The notes under the pieces were generated by a model. The model was not told the origin of the DNA and searched no databases. It worked only from the letters and a program-made list of their open reading frames with translations. A stretch of DNA of 64,000 nt from positions 496,001-560,000 of the forward strand of contig NZ_SNYO01000001.1 in the NCBI RefSeq assembly GCF_004363095.1. The letters run 5' to 3'. This DNA comes from Actinomycetospora succinea. Its GTDB lineage: Bacteria; Actinomycetota; Actinomycetes; Mycobacteriales; Pseudonocardiaceae. Numbering within the stretch: position 1 is the first letter of the stretch; every line of letters begins with the position of its first letter. This document shows positions 35,372 to 43,221 of the stretch, piece after piece. Position numbers and translations under genes: made by a program.

Positions 35372-35797
35372 ATGACCCAGGAGACGGAGCGCAGCGGAGC
35401 TCGACCATCGATCGACGACCTCATCGCCGCCATGCCCTTCGCCGCCGGCCTCGGCATGCGGCTCGAGACCGCGGGCGCCGACGAGACCGTCGCCGTGCTG
35501 CCCTGGTCCGACGCGAACACGACCCTCGGCGGGCTGCTGCACGGCGGGGCGCTGATGACGCTTGCCGACACCACCGGTGCGGTCTGCGCCTACCTGGGCC
35601 TGCCCGAGGGCGCGCGGACCGCGACCACGCAGTCGGGCACGCACCTGCTGCGCGCGGTCTCGGGCTCCGACGTCCGGGCGACGGCGCGTCCCGTGCACTC
35701 CGGGCGCACGCAGATCGTCGTGCAGACCGATCTCACCGACGACCGCGGGCGCCTCGTCGCGCGGACCACCCAGACGCAGGCCGTCATTCCTGCGTGA
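35372..35797 (+). CDS. PaaI-type hotdog thioesterase
   Basis: A 141-residue single-hotdog protein of the PaaI/YbgC-like acyl-CoA thioesterase family. The signature LLHGGALMTLADTTGAVCAYLGL carries the HGG(A)xxxxxD catalytic region, and the C-terminal strand pair with GRTQIVVQTDLTDDRGRLVARTTQTQAVI matches the fold. It hydrolyses an acyl- or aryl-CoA; substrate unknown. Residues 4-12 are encoded by copy B of a dispersed repeat. The last 14 bases overlap the convergent SRPBCC gene. Confidence 0.87.
   Translation: MTQETERSGARPSIDDLIAAMPFAAGLGMRLETAGADETVAVLPWSDANTTLGGLLHGGALMTLADTTGAVCAYLGLPEGARTATTQSGTHLLRAVSGSDVRATARPVHSGRTQIVVQTDLTDDRGRLVARTTQTQAVIPA
35380..35406 (+). repeat. 27-bp dispersed repeat, copy B
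   Basis: Begins GGAGACGGAGCGCAGCGG, starting eight bases after the thioesterase ATG. It differs by one base in 27 from copy A at 24458-24484, which is inverted relative to it. Confidence 0.7.
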
Positions 35798-36278
35798 TGC
35801 CCTCGCGGACGTCCGTGCCGTGCTCGGCGAACGCCTTGAAGTCCAGCATGTGCCGGCGCGACTGCTTGCGGAAGACGGGGCGCATCAACGGCCCCAGCAG
35901 CCGCATCGGCCCGCTGAACCGGTACTCGTTCTCGCTCGTCCAGAGCGTCGTCCCCGGACCGGCCTCGGTCAGCCGCTCGCGCGCGGCGTTCCACATGCCC
36001 TCGGCGACGATCTCGCGCTCGTAGTGCACGACGCCGCCCTCCGGGAGGCGTGTGAGGTCCGCGGGCTCCCGGCGCGTGATGGTCTCGGTGGCCTCCATCT
36101 CCTGCTGCCCCGTGCGCAGCACGACGCGCGACGTCGTCCCGACCTGCCCGTGCTCCCCGTGCAGCGGCTCGTGGCGCACCAGACCCCGCAGCCACTTCGG
36201 CAGGTGGGCGGGGTCGGCGAGCAGCGCGACCGCCTGCTCCCGCGGCAGGGCGAGCTCGATCGAGACGGTGTACTTCAT
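35784..36278 (-). CDS. SRPBCC (START-like) family protein
   Basis: A 164-residue ligand-binding-fold protein. MKYTVSIELALPREQAVALLADPAHLPKWLRGL is the SRPBCC/polyketide cyclase N-terminal pattern; the central strands VVLRTGQQEMEATETITRREP and GTTLWTSENEYRF and the long C-terminal helix (QSRRHMLDFKAFAEH) complete the helix-grip fold. Such proteins bind hydrophobic ligands or act as cyclases; no partner suggests which. The start ATG 36278 faces an AT-rich stretch (36285-36310) that likely holds its promoter. Confidence 0.83.
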   Translation of the reverse strand: MKYTVSIELALPREQAVALLADPAHLPKWLRGLVRHEPLHGEHGQVGTTSRVVLRTGQQEMEATETITRREPADLTRLPEGGVVHYEREIVAEGMWNAARERLTEAGPGTTLWTSENEYRFSGPMRLLGPLMRPVFRKQSRRHMLDFKAFAEHGTDVREGITQE

Positions 36279-36319
36279 GCCGACGACCGTATCAGTGTCG
36301 ACTTATAGAACGCGTTGCC

Positions 36320-37288
36320 TCACGCGTCGGCGTCGTCAGGCTCGTCGTCGTCCTTCGCGGCCCCGCGCCGTTTGAGGAACGAGAAGCCGGGGATGCCGTC
36401 GATGGCCCGGCGCAGGTCCTTGGTGACGTCGAGCAGCTCGTGGAGGTCCGGTCCGACGCGGTCGAGGGTCGCGAGGATCGGCATGATGTCGGCGACCATG
36501 TGCTCGGTGAACTGCGGCATCTGGTCCACGAGCTTGATCGCCGCGTCGACCTCCTCGGGGCTGAGCTCGTCGACGAACTTGCCGGCCAGCGGGGCGGCGC
36601 GCTCGAGCATCGGGCGGTAGGTGTCCAGCAGCTCCTGGGCCGAGCGGCTGGTCGCCCCGGCGCCGTCGACGATCTCCCGCGCGCCCTCGGTGATCTCCCG
36701 GGCGCTGCCGACGACGCCCTCCGCGCCGCTCGTGATCGACCGGGCGGACCCGACGACCTCCTCGGCGCCGCTGGTGATGGTCCGCGCGGACTCCACGACC
36801 TCGCTCGCGCCGGACGTGATGGTCCGCGCGCTGCCCACGACGTCCTCCGCGCCGCTCGTGATCGCGCGCGCCGAGGTGACCACCTCGTCGGCCCCGGACG
36901 TGATGAGCCGCGCCGACCCGACCACCTCGTCGGCGCCCTCGGTGATCTTCTGCGCGGAGCCGACGACCTCCTCGGCGCCGCTGGTGATCGACCGCGCCGA
37001 GCCGACGACCTCGTTCGCGCCGTCGGTGATGCGGCGGGCCTCGCCGATCACGGTGTCGATCTCGCCGACGATCCCGTCCGCGCGGGCGACCAGGCCGTCG
37101 GCGCGGTCGGCGAGCGCTCCGAGCACGCCGACCAGGCGCGTCACCTCGTCGAGCAGGGCGTCCACGCGCCCGGGCAGGCGGGCGCCGACGTCCACGACCT
37201 CGCCGACCCACCCCACGACCGAGCGGCTCGTGTCGAGCACCTCGCCCGGGGTGGGCACCGCCAGCGGTCCGAGCCGCACCAACGCCAT
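36320..37288 (-). CDS. Protein with nine 14-residue coiled-coil repeats
   Basis: A 322-residue protein. Residues 86-211 are nine head-to-tail copies of a 14-residue unit close to x-ITSGAEEVVGSAR. Ile1, Ala5, Val8 and Ala12 of each unit give a strict 4-3-4-3 hydrophobic spacing, so each unit is two heptads of a long coiled coil. A shorter helical lead (40-85, VDALLDEVTRLVGVLGALADRADGL) and a C-terminal domain (225-305, with VDELSPEEVDAAIKLVDQMPQF) flank the array, and the end is basic then acidic. There is no signal peptide or membrane helix. Function is unknown; a structural, membrane-surface or polymer-associated role would fit. ATG 37288 is preferred to a start 11 codons upstream, which has no better site. 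Gain and loss of units is expected. Confidence 0.8.
   Translation of the reverse strand: MALVRLGPLAVPTPGEVLDTSRSVVGWVGEVVDVGARLPGRVDALLDEVTRLVGVLGALADRADGLVARADGIVGEIDTVIGEARRITDGANEVVGSARSITSGAEEVVGSAQKITEGADEVVGSARLITSGADEVVTSARAITSGAEDVVGSARTITSGASEVVESARTITSGAEEVVGSARSITSGAEGVVGSAREITEGAREIVDGAGATSRSAQELLDTYRPMLERAAPLAGKFVDELSPEEVDAAIKLVDQMPQFTEHMVADIMPILATLDRVGPDLHELLDVTKDLRRAIDGIPGFSFLKRRGAAKDDDEPDDADA
36656..37033 (-). repeat. Nine tandem 42-bp coding repeats
   Basis: The 42-bp units each encode 14 residues ending in VVGSAR or close variants. Units differ mostly at third codon positions and at variable residues 1, 7 and 11, so the array is old or under selection for protein sequence. 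The period is exact with no indels. Confidence 0.85.
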
Positions 37289-37327
37289 GTCCCCACTCTG
37301 CCCGCGCGCGGCCGCGGGCACGCGCGG

Positions 37328-37864
37328 TCAGGCCGAGCGGAGCACCAGGAGGGTGTAGGCGGCGAGGGTCTGGGCGTCGGTGATCTCGCCGGCGCGGGCG
37401 CGCTCCTCGAACGCCGAGCGGGTGACCCAGGCGAAGCGCATGTCGGCCTCGGTGTCCTCGCGGTCGGGGCGCCCTTCGGTGAGGTCGGTGGCGAGGAACG
37501 CGCGCCCGCGCTGCGACGACAGCCCGGGGGCGACGTCGAGCAGGCCGAGGTAGGTCCAGGTGGCGGCGGTCAGGCCCGTCTCCTCGCGCAGCTCGCGGGC
37601 GGCGAGGTCCCGGGCCGGCATCTCCGCGCGGTCGGGGGCGGTGCCCTGCGGGAACTCCCAGCGCCGCAGCCCGAGGGGGTAGCGGTACTGCTCGACCATG
37701 GCCAGGCGGTCTCCGTCGAGGGCCAGGACCAGCGCGTAGTCGGGCTTGTCGACGACGCCGTAGACGCCGCCGGACCCGTCCGGGCGGCGGAACGTGTCCT
37801 CGCGCAGCGACATCCAGGGGTTGGCGTAGATCTCACGGCTGGACGTGGTGACGGGTGGCTCCAC
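37328..37864 (-). CDS. NUDIX hydrolase (ADP-ribose pyrophosphatase-like)
   Basis: A 178-residue NUDIX protein that cleaves nucleoside diphosphates linked to another group. The box is [15 protein letters not shown] (core REL-x-EE-x-GL), preceded by [10 protein letters not shown]; this is the ADP-ribose/ADP-sugar pyrophosphatase pattern, although the spacing before the core is two residues longer than the textbook form. [23 protein letters not shown] is the typical preceding strand. The GTG at 37864 was chosen because upstream residues are Arg/Gly-rich and would overlap the nucS promoter. It is divergent from nucS. Confidence 0.87.
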   Translation of the reverse strand: MEPPVTTSSREIYANPWMSLREDTFRRPDGSGGVYGVVDKPDYALVLALDGDRLAMVEQYRYPLGLRRWEFPQGTAPDRAEMPARDLAARELREETGLTAATWTYLGLLDVAPGLSSQRGRAFLATDLTEGRPDREDTEADMRFAWVTRSAFEERARAGEITDAQTLAAYTLLVLRSA

Positions 37865-37907
37865 ACCCCGGGATGATCCTCGCCGCCCGTCTCCTACCCT
37901 GCCCGGT

Positions 37908-38567
37908 GTGCGTCTCGTCATCGCCCGCTGCACGGTCGACTACGCCGGCCGCCTGACCGCGCACCTGCCGAGCGCGCTGCGGCTGCTGCTGGTCAAGGCC
38001 GACGGGTCGGTCAGCGTCCACGCCGACGACCGCGCCTACAAGCCGCTGAACTGGATGAGCCCGCCGTGCTGGCTCACCGAGGAGCCCGGCGTGTGGACGG
38101 TGCGCAACAAGGCCGACGAGACGCTGACGATCACCCTCGAGGAGATCCAGCACGATTCCAGCCACGAGCTCGGCGTCGACCCGGGCCTGGTCAAGGACGG
38201 CGTCGAGGCCCACCTGCAGGAGCTCCTCGCCGCGCACGTCACGACGCTGGGGGAGGGCTGGTCGCTCGTGCGCCGCGAGTACCCCACGGCGATCGGCCCG
38301 GTCGACCTGCTCTGCCGCGACGACGCCGGGCGGTCCGTCGCGGTCGAGATCAAGCGGCGCGGGGAGATCGACGGCGTCGAGCAGCTCACCCGCTACCTCG
38401 AGCTGCTCAACCGTGACCCGCTGCTCGCGCCGGTGGCCGGGATCTTCGCCGCCCAGCAGATCAAGCCCCAGGCCCGGGTGCTCGCGACCGATCGCGGCAT
38501 CCGCTGCGTGACGCTCGACTACGACACCCTGCGCGGGGCCGAGGTCGACGAGTTCCGGTTGTTCTGA
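37908..38567 (+). CDS. nucS: Endonuclease NucS (EndoMS)
   Basis: A 219-residue mismatch-specific endonuclease that cuts both strands near mismatched bases and with the sliding clamp performs non-canonical mismatch repair in actinobacteria and archaea. It is very close to mycobacterial NucS throughout: [20 protein letters not shown] at the start, [38 protein letters not shown], and the nuclease core Asp133, Glu147 and Lys149 in [10 protein letters not shown] and VAVEIKRR. The C-terminus ends in RLF, the place of the clamp-binding tail. The GTG at 37908 gives the conserved N-terminus. Confidence 0.97.
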   Translation: MRLVIARCTVDYAGRLTAHLPSALRLLLVKADGSVSVHADDRAYKPLNWMSPPCWLTEEPGVWTVRNKADETLTITLEEIQHDSSHELGVDPGLVKDGVEAHLQELLAAHVTTLGEGWSLVRREYPTAIGPVDLLCRDDAGRSVAVEIKRRGEIDGVEQLTRYLELLNRDPLLAPVAGIFAAQQIKPQARVLATDRGIRCVTLDYDTLRGAEVDEFRLF

Positions 38568-38585
38568 CGTGGGCGGCCGGAACTG

Positions 38586-39077
38586 ATGGGCGGCCGCCTG
38601 TCCCGCGCGCTCGCCCGGCGCCTCGGCCGTGGTCGTGTGCGGGAGCGCCTGCCGGCCGAGGTCGACGGCGAGTGCGTGTTCTGCCGGATCGTCGACGGGC
38701 GCGGTGAGGCGAGCGTCGTCGCGGAGTCCGAGGGAGCGCTCGCGTTCCTCGACCTCCAGCCCGTCACGCCGGGCCATGTGCTCGTCGTGCCCCGGGCGCA
38801 CGCGGCGCATCTCGCGGACACCACCGACGCCGACGGCGCCGCGGTGTGGGCGCTGGCGCGGCGGGTAGCGGCGGGCCTGCGCGCGGCGGGGCTCGCCGAC
38901 GGTGTGAACCTGCTCCTCGCCGACGGGGCCGTGGCCTGGCAGACCGTGTGGCACGTGCACCTGCACGTCATCCCGCGTCGGCGCGGCGACGGGCTGCGCC
39001 TCCTGGCGGCCTGGAAGACGCCGGGGCGCGCGAGCCTCGACGCGACGGCGGACCGCCTCCGCGCCGCCGTGCCCTGA
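38586..39077 (+). CDS. HIT-family nucleotide hydrolase
   Basis: A 163-residue histidine triad protein. CVFCRIVDG (Cys30, Cys33) begins the HIT domain, TPGHVLVVPRAH follows, and the triad HVHLHVIP has His123, His125 and His127. A basic lead of 25 residues is longer than in most HIT proteins and may be a mis-chosen start, but the ATG at 38586 is the only one before the domain that avoids the nucS end. It acts on AMP-lysine, AMP-N or other nucleotidyl conjugates in family members; the substrate here is unknown. Confidence 0.87.
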   Translation: MGGRLSRALARRLGRGRVRERLPAEVDGECVFCRIVDGRGEASVVAESEGALAFLDLQPVTPGHVLVVPRAHAAHLADTTDADGAAVWALARRVAAGLRAAGLADGVNLLLADGAVAWQTVWHVHLHVIPRRRGDGLRLLAAWKTPGRASLDATADRLRAAVP

Positions 39078-39135
39078 ACGTGGCGACCCCGACGAACAGT
39101 CGCGCCTGACCGCTACTGCCGAGTACCTTCGCCGC

Positions 39136-40641
39136 ATGACGAGCACCCGCGACGCGGGAACGGTGCCCGCCGCTTCTGCGCAGACGTTCGACTCCTTCGA
39201 TCCCCGCTCCGGCGAGGTGATCGCGTCCTACCCGCGGCACACGCCCGAGCAGGTCGAGGCGACGGTCGCGCGGGCCCGGCGGGCGACGCGCTGGTGGACC
39301 GACCTGGGGTTCGACGGGCGGTCGCACAAGCTCGCGGCGTGGCGCCAGCTGATCGACAGGCGTCGCGAGGAGCTCGCCGAGGTGGTCAGCCGCGAGACCG
39401 GCAAGCCGCTGGACGACGCGCGCATCGAGGGCATCCTCGCCCTCGACCACCTGCACTGGGCCGCGACCCACGCGAAGAAGGTGCTCGGGCCGCGCAACGC
39501 CGCCGCCGGCCTGCTGATGATCAACCACAAGGCGACCGTCGAGTACCCGGCGGTCGGTGTCGTCGGGGTGCTCGGGCCCTGGAACTACCCGGTGTTCACG
39601 CCGATGGGCTCGATCGCCTACGCGCTCGCCGCGGGCAACACGGTCGTCTTCAAGCCCAGCGAGCTGACCCCGGGCGTCGGGAAGTGGCTGGTCGACACCT
39701 TCGCCGAGGCGGTCGGTGAGGACGCGGTGTTCCAGCTGGTCACCGGCGAGGGCGAGACCGGCGCGGCGCTGTGCCGGGCCGGGGTCGACAAGGTCGCGTT
39801 CACCGGGTCGACGGCCACGGCCAAGAAGGTCATGGCGACCTGCGCGGAGACGCTGACCCCGGTGCTCGTCGAGTGCGGCGGCAAGGACGCCCTGCTCGTC
39901 GACGCCGACGCGGACCTCGACGACGCCGCCGCGGCCGTGGTCTGGGGCGCGATGTCGAACGCCGGCCAGACCTGCGTGGGCGTGGAGCGCGTGTACGTCG
40001 TGGACGCGGTCGCCGAGGACCTCCTCGACCGCGTCGCCCGCCGCGCCGCCACCGTCACCCCGGGCGGGGCGCCGGACTCCCAGTACGGCCCGATCACCAT
40101 GCCCTCGCAGCTCGGGGTCATCTCCGGGCAGATCGACGACGCGCTCACCCGCGGCGGGCGCGCCGTCGTCGGCGGCCGCGAGTCGGTGCGCGCGCCCTAC
40201 GTCGACCCCGTCGTGCTCGCCGACGTCCCCGAGGACTCGAGCGCGGTCACCGACGAGACCTTCGGCCCGACGGTGGTCGTCAACCGGGTGCGCGACATCG
40301 ACGAGGCCGTCGAGCGCGCCAACGCCTCGCGCTACGGGCTCGGCGCCTCGGTGTTCGCGACGGCCCGCGGCCACGAGGTCGCCCGCCGCCTGCGCGCCGG
40401 CATGGTCTCGGTCAACGGCGTCATCGCCTTCGCCGGCATCCCGTCGCTGCCCTTCGGCGGCGTCGGCGACTCCGGCTTCGGGCGCATCCACGGCGTCGAC
40501 GGGCTCCGCGAGTTCACCCGCCCGCTCGCGATCTCCGAGCGCCGCTTCCGCAGCGTCAACGTCATGACGTTCGACCGCCCGGGCTGGGTCGTGAAGGTGC
40601 TCGCCGGACTGGTCAGCGTCCTCTACGGCCGCCGTCGCTGA
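39136..40641 (+). CDS. Aldehyde dehydrogenase
   Basis: A 501-residue NAD(P)-dependent aldehyde dehydrogenase. GVLGPWNYPVFTPMG (145-159), NTVVFKPSELTPG, the FTGSTATAKKVM nucleotide loop, Glu246 in VLVECGGKDA and the catalytic Cys280 in SNAGQTCVGVE are all present. Sequence style is nearest to succinate-semialdehyde or long-chain aldehyde dehydrogenases of actinobacteria. The last 30 residues (GWVVKVLAGLVSVLYGRRR) are hydrophobic with a basic end, which could peripherally anchor the enzyme to the membrane, as in fatty aldehyde dehydrogenases. It appears to stand alone. Confidence 0.92.
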   Translation: MTSTRDAGTVPAASAQTFDSFDPRSGEVIASYPRHTPEQVEATVARARRATRWWTDLGFDGRSHKLAAWRQLIDRRREELAEVVSRETGKPLDDARIEGILALDHLHWAATHAKKVLGPRNAAAGLLMINHKATVEYPAVGVVGVLGPWNYPVFTPMGSIAYALAAGNTVVFKPSELTPGVGKWLVDTFAEAVGEDAVFQLVTGEGETGAALCRAGVDKVAFTGSTATAKKVMATCAETLTPVLVECGGKDALLVDADADLDDAAAAVVWGAMSNAGQTCVGVERVYVVDAVAEDLLDRVARRAATVTPGGAPDSQYGPITMPSQLGVISGQIDDALTRGGRAVVGGRESVRAPYVDPVVLADVPEDSSAVTDETFGPTVVVNRVRDIDEAVERANASRYGLGASVFATARGHEVARRLRAGMVSVNGVIAFAGIPSLPFGGVGDSGFGRIHGVDGLREFTRPLAISERRFRSVNVMTFDRPGWVVKVLAGLVSVLYGRRR

Positions 40642-40678
40642 GTCACGCGATCACGCTTCCGGCGTCTTGGTGAGCGAT

Positions 40679-40697
40679 GTCGGTTAGGCCAAGCTCA
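40679..40697. promoter_or_regulatory. Weak IdeR-like iron box
   Basis: GTCGGTTAGGCCAAGCTCA matches 14 of 19 positions of the IdeR/DmdR1 consensus and ends six bases before the GTG of the flavoprotein gene. It is less symmetric than the box at 28085 and may be chance. Confidence 0.35.
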
Positions 40698-40702
40698 CTC
40701 GT

Positions 40703-42079
40703 GTGATCGAAGACCTTCGACGCCGGGTCGCCGGTCCTGTGCTCCAGGCGGGTGACGACGGCTACGAGGACGAGTTCGCCGGGTTCGACCTCGCGGTGCG
40801 CCAGCACCCGGCGGTCGTCGTCGGCGCGACCGGCGCCGCCGACGTCGTGGCTGCGGTGCGGGGCGCGGTCGCGGCGGGCCTCGCGGTCGGGGTGCAGGCG
40901 ACGGGGCACGGGATCACGGTCCCGGCCGACGGCGACGCCCTGCTGATCACCACCCGGCGCATGGACGGCGTCCGCGTGGACACCGACGCGCACACCGCGT
41001 GGATCGACGCGGGCGTCAGCTGGGAGCGGGTGCTGCAGGAGGCCGCCCCGCACGGCCTCGCCCCGCTCGTCGGCTCCGCGCCCGCGGTCGGCGCGGTCTC
41101 GTACACCCTGGGCGGCGGGCTCGGGGAGCTCGGGCGGCGCTGGGGCTTCGCCGCCGACCGCGTGCGCCGCCTCGACGTGGTCACCGCGGACGGCGTCGCC
41201 CGGCGGGTCACCGCCGACGACCACCCGGACCTGTTCTGGGCGCTGCGCGGGGGCGGGGGCAACGTCGGCGTCGTCACCGGCGCCGAGGTCGACCTCGTGC
41301 AGCTGGCCGGGGTGTACGGCGGCGGGCTCTTCTTCGCGGGCGAGGACGCCGGGCCGGTGCTCACGGCCCTGCTCGCGGCCGGGCGCGACGCGCCCGACGA
41401 GGTCACCCTCTCGATCGCGCTGATGACCTTCCCCGACGTGCCCGCCGTCCCCGGGCCGCTGCGCGGGCGGTGGTGCGCCCACGTGCGGGTCTGCTCGTCG
41501 GGCGAGCCGGGGCGCTGCGAGGACGTGATCGCCCCGCTGCGCGCCGCGGCGACGCCGCTGCTCGACACCGTCCGGTCGATGCCCGTCACCGACATCGGCA
41601 CGATCCACAACGACCCCGTCACGCCGCTCGCGACGAACAGCCGCTCGCGGGCCCTGCACCGCCTCGACGAGGACGCCGTGGCGACGATCCTGCGGCACGC
41701 CGGCCCGCGGACGCCCTTCCTCGTCGAGCTGCGCCTCATGGGCGGGGCGCTGGCCCGCCCGCCCGCCGTGGCGAACGCGGTCGGCCACCGGTCCGCGGCG
41801 GCCACCGTCTACACGACGGCCCACCCGCACCCGGACGGGCCGACGGCGTCCGACACCGCCGCCGAGCAGGCGTTCCTCGACGACCTCGACGCGTGGAGCG
41901 ACGGCGGTGCGCTGGTCAACTTCCTCGCCGGGGCGCACGTCTCGGGCGCCGACGTCCGCGCCGCCTACGACGCGGAAACGTGGACCCGCCTCGTGGCGAT
42001 CAAGTCGGCGTGGGACCCGGGCAACGTCTTCCGGATCAACCACAACGTCCCCCCGACGCCCAGCAGGGAGAGCCCGTGA
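40703..42079 (+). CDS. BBE-like FAD-binding oxidoreductase
   Basis: A 458-residue flavoprotein of the berberine-bridge-enzyme/6-hydroxynicotine oxidase family. The FAD domain has VQATGHGITVPAD near residue 70, LGGGLGELGRRWGFAADRVRRLDVVTADG near 135 and LFWALRGGGGNVGVVTG; the C-terminal BBE motif is WDPGNVFRINHNVPP. The His of TGHG could bind FAD covalently; the second (Cys) attachment of bicovalent BBEs is absent. It starts an operon with an MBL hydrolase and an MFS exporter (4-base overlaps), a layout seen in modification or detoxification cassettes. Confidence 0.9.
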   Translation: MIEDLRRRVAGPVLQAGDDGYEDEFAGFDLAVRQHPAVVVGATGAADVVAAVRGAVAAGLAVGVQATGHGITVPADGDALLITTRRMDGVRVDTDAHTAWIDAGVSWERVLQEAAPHGLAPLVGSAPAVGAVSYTLGGGLGELGRRWGFAADRVRRLDVVTADGVARRVTADDHPDLFWALRGGGGNVGVVTGAEVDLVQLAGVYGGGLFFAGEDAGPVLTALLAAGRDAPDEVTLSIALMTFPDVPAVPGPLRGRWCAHVRVCSSGEPGRCEDVIAPLRAAATPLLDTVRSMPVTDIGTIHNDPVTPLATNSRSRALHRLDEDAVATILRHAGPRTPFLVELRLMGGALARPPAVANAVGHRSAAATVYTTAHPHPDGPTASDTAAEQAFLDDLDAWSDGGALVNFLAGAHVSGADVRAAYDAETWTRLVAIKSAWDPGNVFRINHNVPPTPSRESP

Positions 42080-43221
42080 CCGAGACCCCCCTCGGCACCG
42101 TCGTCGAGATCGACGACCGCACCGTCCTCGTCACGGGACAGGAGCTGGACGTCGAGCACGAGCAGCCGGACGTCGGCCACGCGCTCGTGCACCGCACCGG
42201 GGACACCCTCGTGCTCGTCGACACGGGCGTCACCGAGGCCTTCCGTGCCGCGCTGAAGGGCGCCGTCGACCGGGTCGGGCCGTGGTCGCGACTGCTCCTG
42301 CTCACCACCCACGGCCACACCGACCACGTCGGCAACAACGACCTGGTCGACGAGCTCGCCGCCGAGCGCGGCGTGCCCGCCGAGCACCGGTTCCCGGCCC
42401 GCGACGTCGAGCAGATGCGCGACCCGGTCACCTACTGGGAGCACGCGTTCGCCGGCATCAGCGGCGTCGCCCCGCTCCCGGCGCCGCCGGCGCTGTCCGC
42501 GAAGAAGGTCGTCTCGCTCTTCCAGCCGATGCACCCGTTCGGCGCCACGAGCCGGCCCTACGAGGAGCGCCCGCTCGAGCGCCTGCCGCTCGGCCCGGTG
42601 CGGATGACCGGGTGGTCGTTCGCCGACGGCGCGGTGCGGGTGCTGCGCAGCCAGGGCCACACCGCGGGCCACGTCGTGGTCCACCTGCGCGACGCGGGGC
42701 TGGTGCACCTCGGCGACGAGGCCAACGGCGGCTGCGGGGCGATGCCCGACGCCGATCAGCTCAAGCTGCACTCCGTGCTCGGTGCCGTGGCCACCGCGGC
42801 CGCCGACGGCGCGGTGACGACCGTGACCCAGGCCCACGACGCCACGGTCCGGCGCGGGGCCGACGCGGTCGCCCACCTCGACGAGATGCTCGAGCAGGGC
42901 GTGGCCCTGCAGGAGGCCGCCCTCGACGTCACGGCCGGGCACGAGCCCGTCGACCCGCACCGCTTCGTCGACGACATCACCCGCCGCCTCGCCGAGATCG
43001 GCGGCGGCGGGCCGAACCCGAACCCGGTGTTCACCGGGATGATGTCGGTCAACCTGCTCGCCGAGATCGGGCTGCGCGCCGACCACGGGCGTGACGACCG
43101 GCCCTGGTCCCGGCCCGCTCAGGAGGACCCCGCGCCGGTCGCCGGGATGCCGCACGGACTCGCGCTCCTGCCCGCGGCCGCCGCGATGGCGGGCTGGAAG
43201 CTGCGCCGGCGCGACCGATGA
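42076..43221 (+). CDS. MBL-fold metallo-hydrolase
   Basis: A 381-residue metallo-beta-lactamase-fold hydrolase. The zinc motif is TTHGHTDHVGN with His79, His81, Asp83 and His84, then LRSQGHTAGHVVVHL and VHLGDEANGG supply the other ligands. The GTG start overlaps the flavoprotein stop. The C-terminal part after residue 250 is helical with no recognised domain and ends in a hydrophobic segment (ALLPAAAAMAGW). The substrate could be a lactone, thioester or phosphoester; the flavoprotein next door could make a lactone, but this is inference. Confidence 0.88.
   Translation: MTETPLGTVVEIDDRTVLVTGQELDVEHEQPDVGHALVHRTGDTLVLVDTGVTEAFRAALKGAVDRVGPWSRLLLLTTHGHTDHVGNNDLVDELAAERGVPAEHRFPARDVEQMRDPVTYWEHAFAGISGVAPLPAPPALSAKKVVSLFQPMHPFGATSRPYEERPLERLPLGPVRMTGWSFADGAVRVLRSQGHTAGHVVVHLRDAGLVHLGDEANGGCGAMPDADQLKLHSVLGAVATAAADGAVTTVTQAHDATVRRGADAVAHLDEMLEQGVALQEAALDVTAGHEPVDPHRFVDDITRRLAEIGGGGPNPNPVFTGMMSVNLLAEIGLRADHGRDDRPWSRPAQEDPAPVAGMPHGLALLPAAAAMAGWKLRRRDR

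Noticed and set aside
36656-37033. CRISPR-like array of regularly spaced repeats
   Set aside because: The 42-bp units are adjacent without spacers, in frame, and encode a regular coiled coil.
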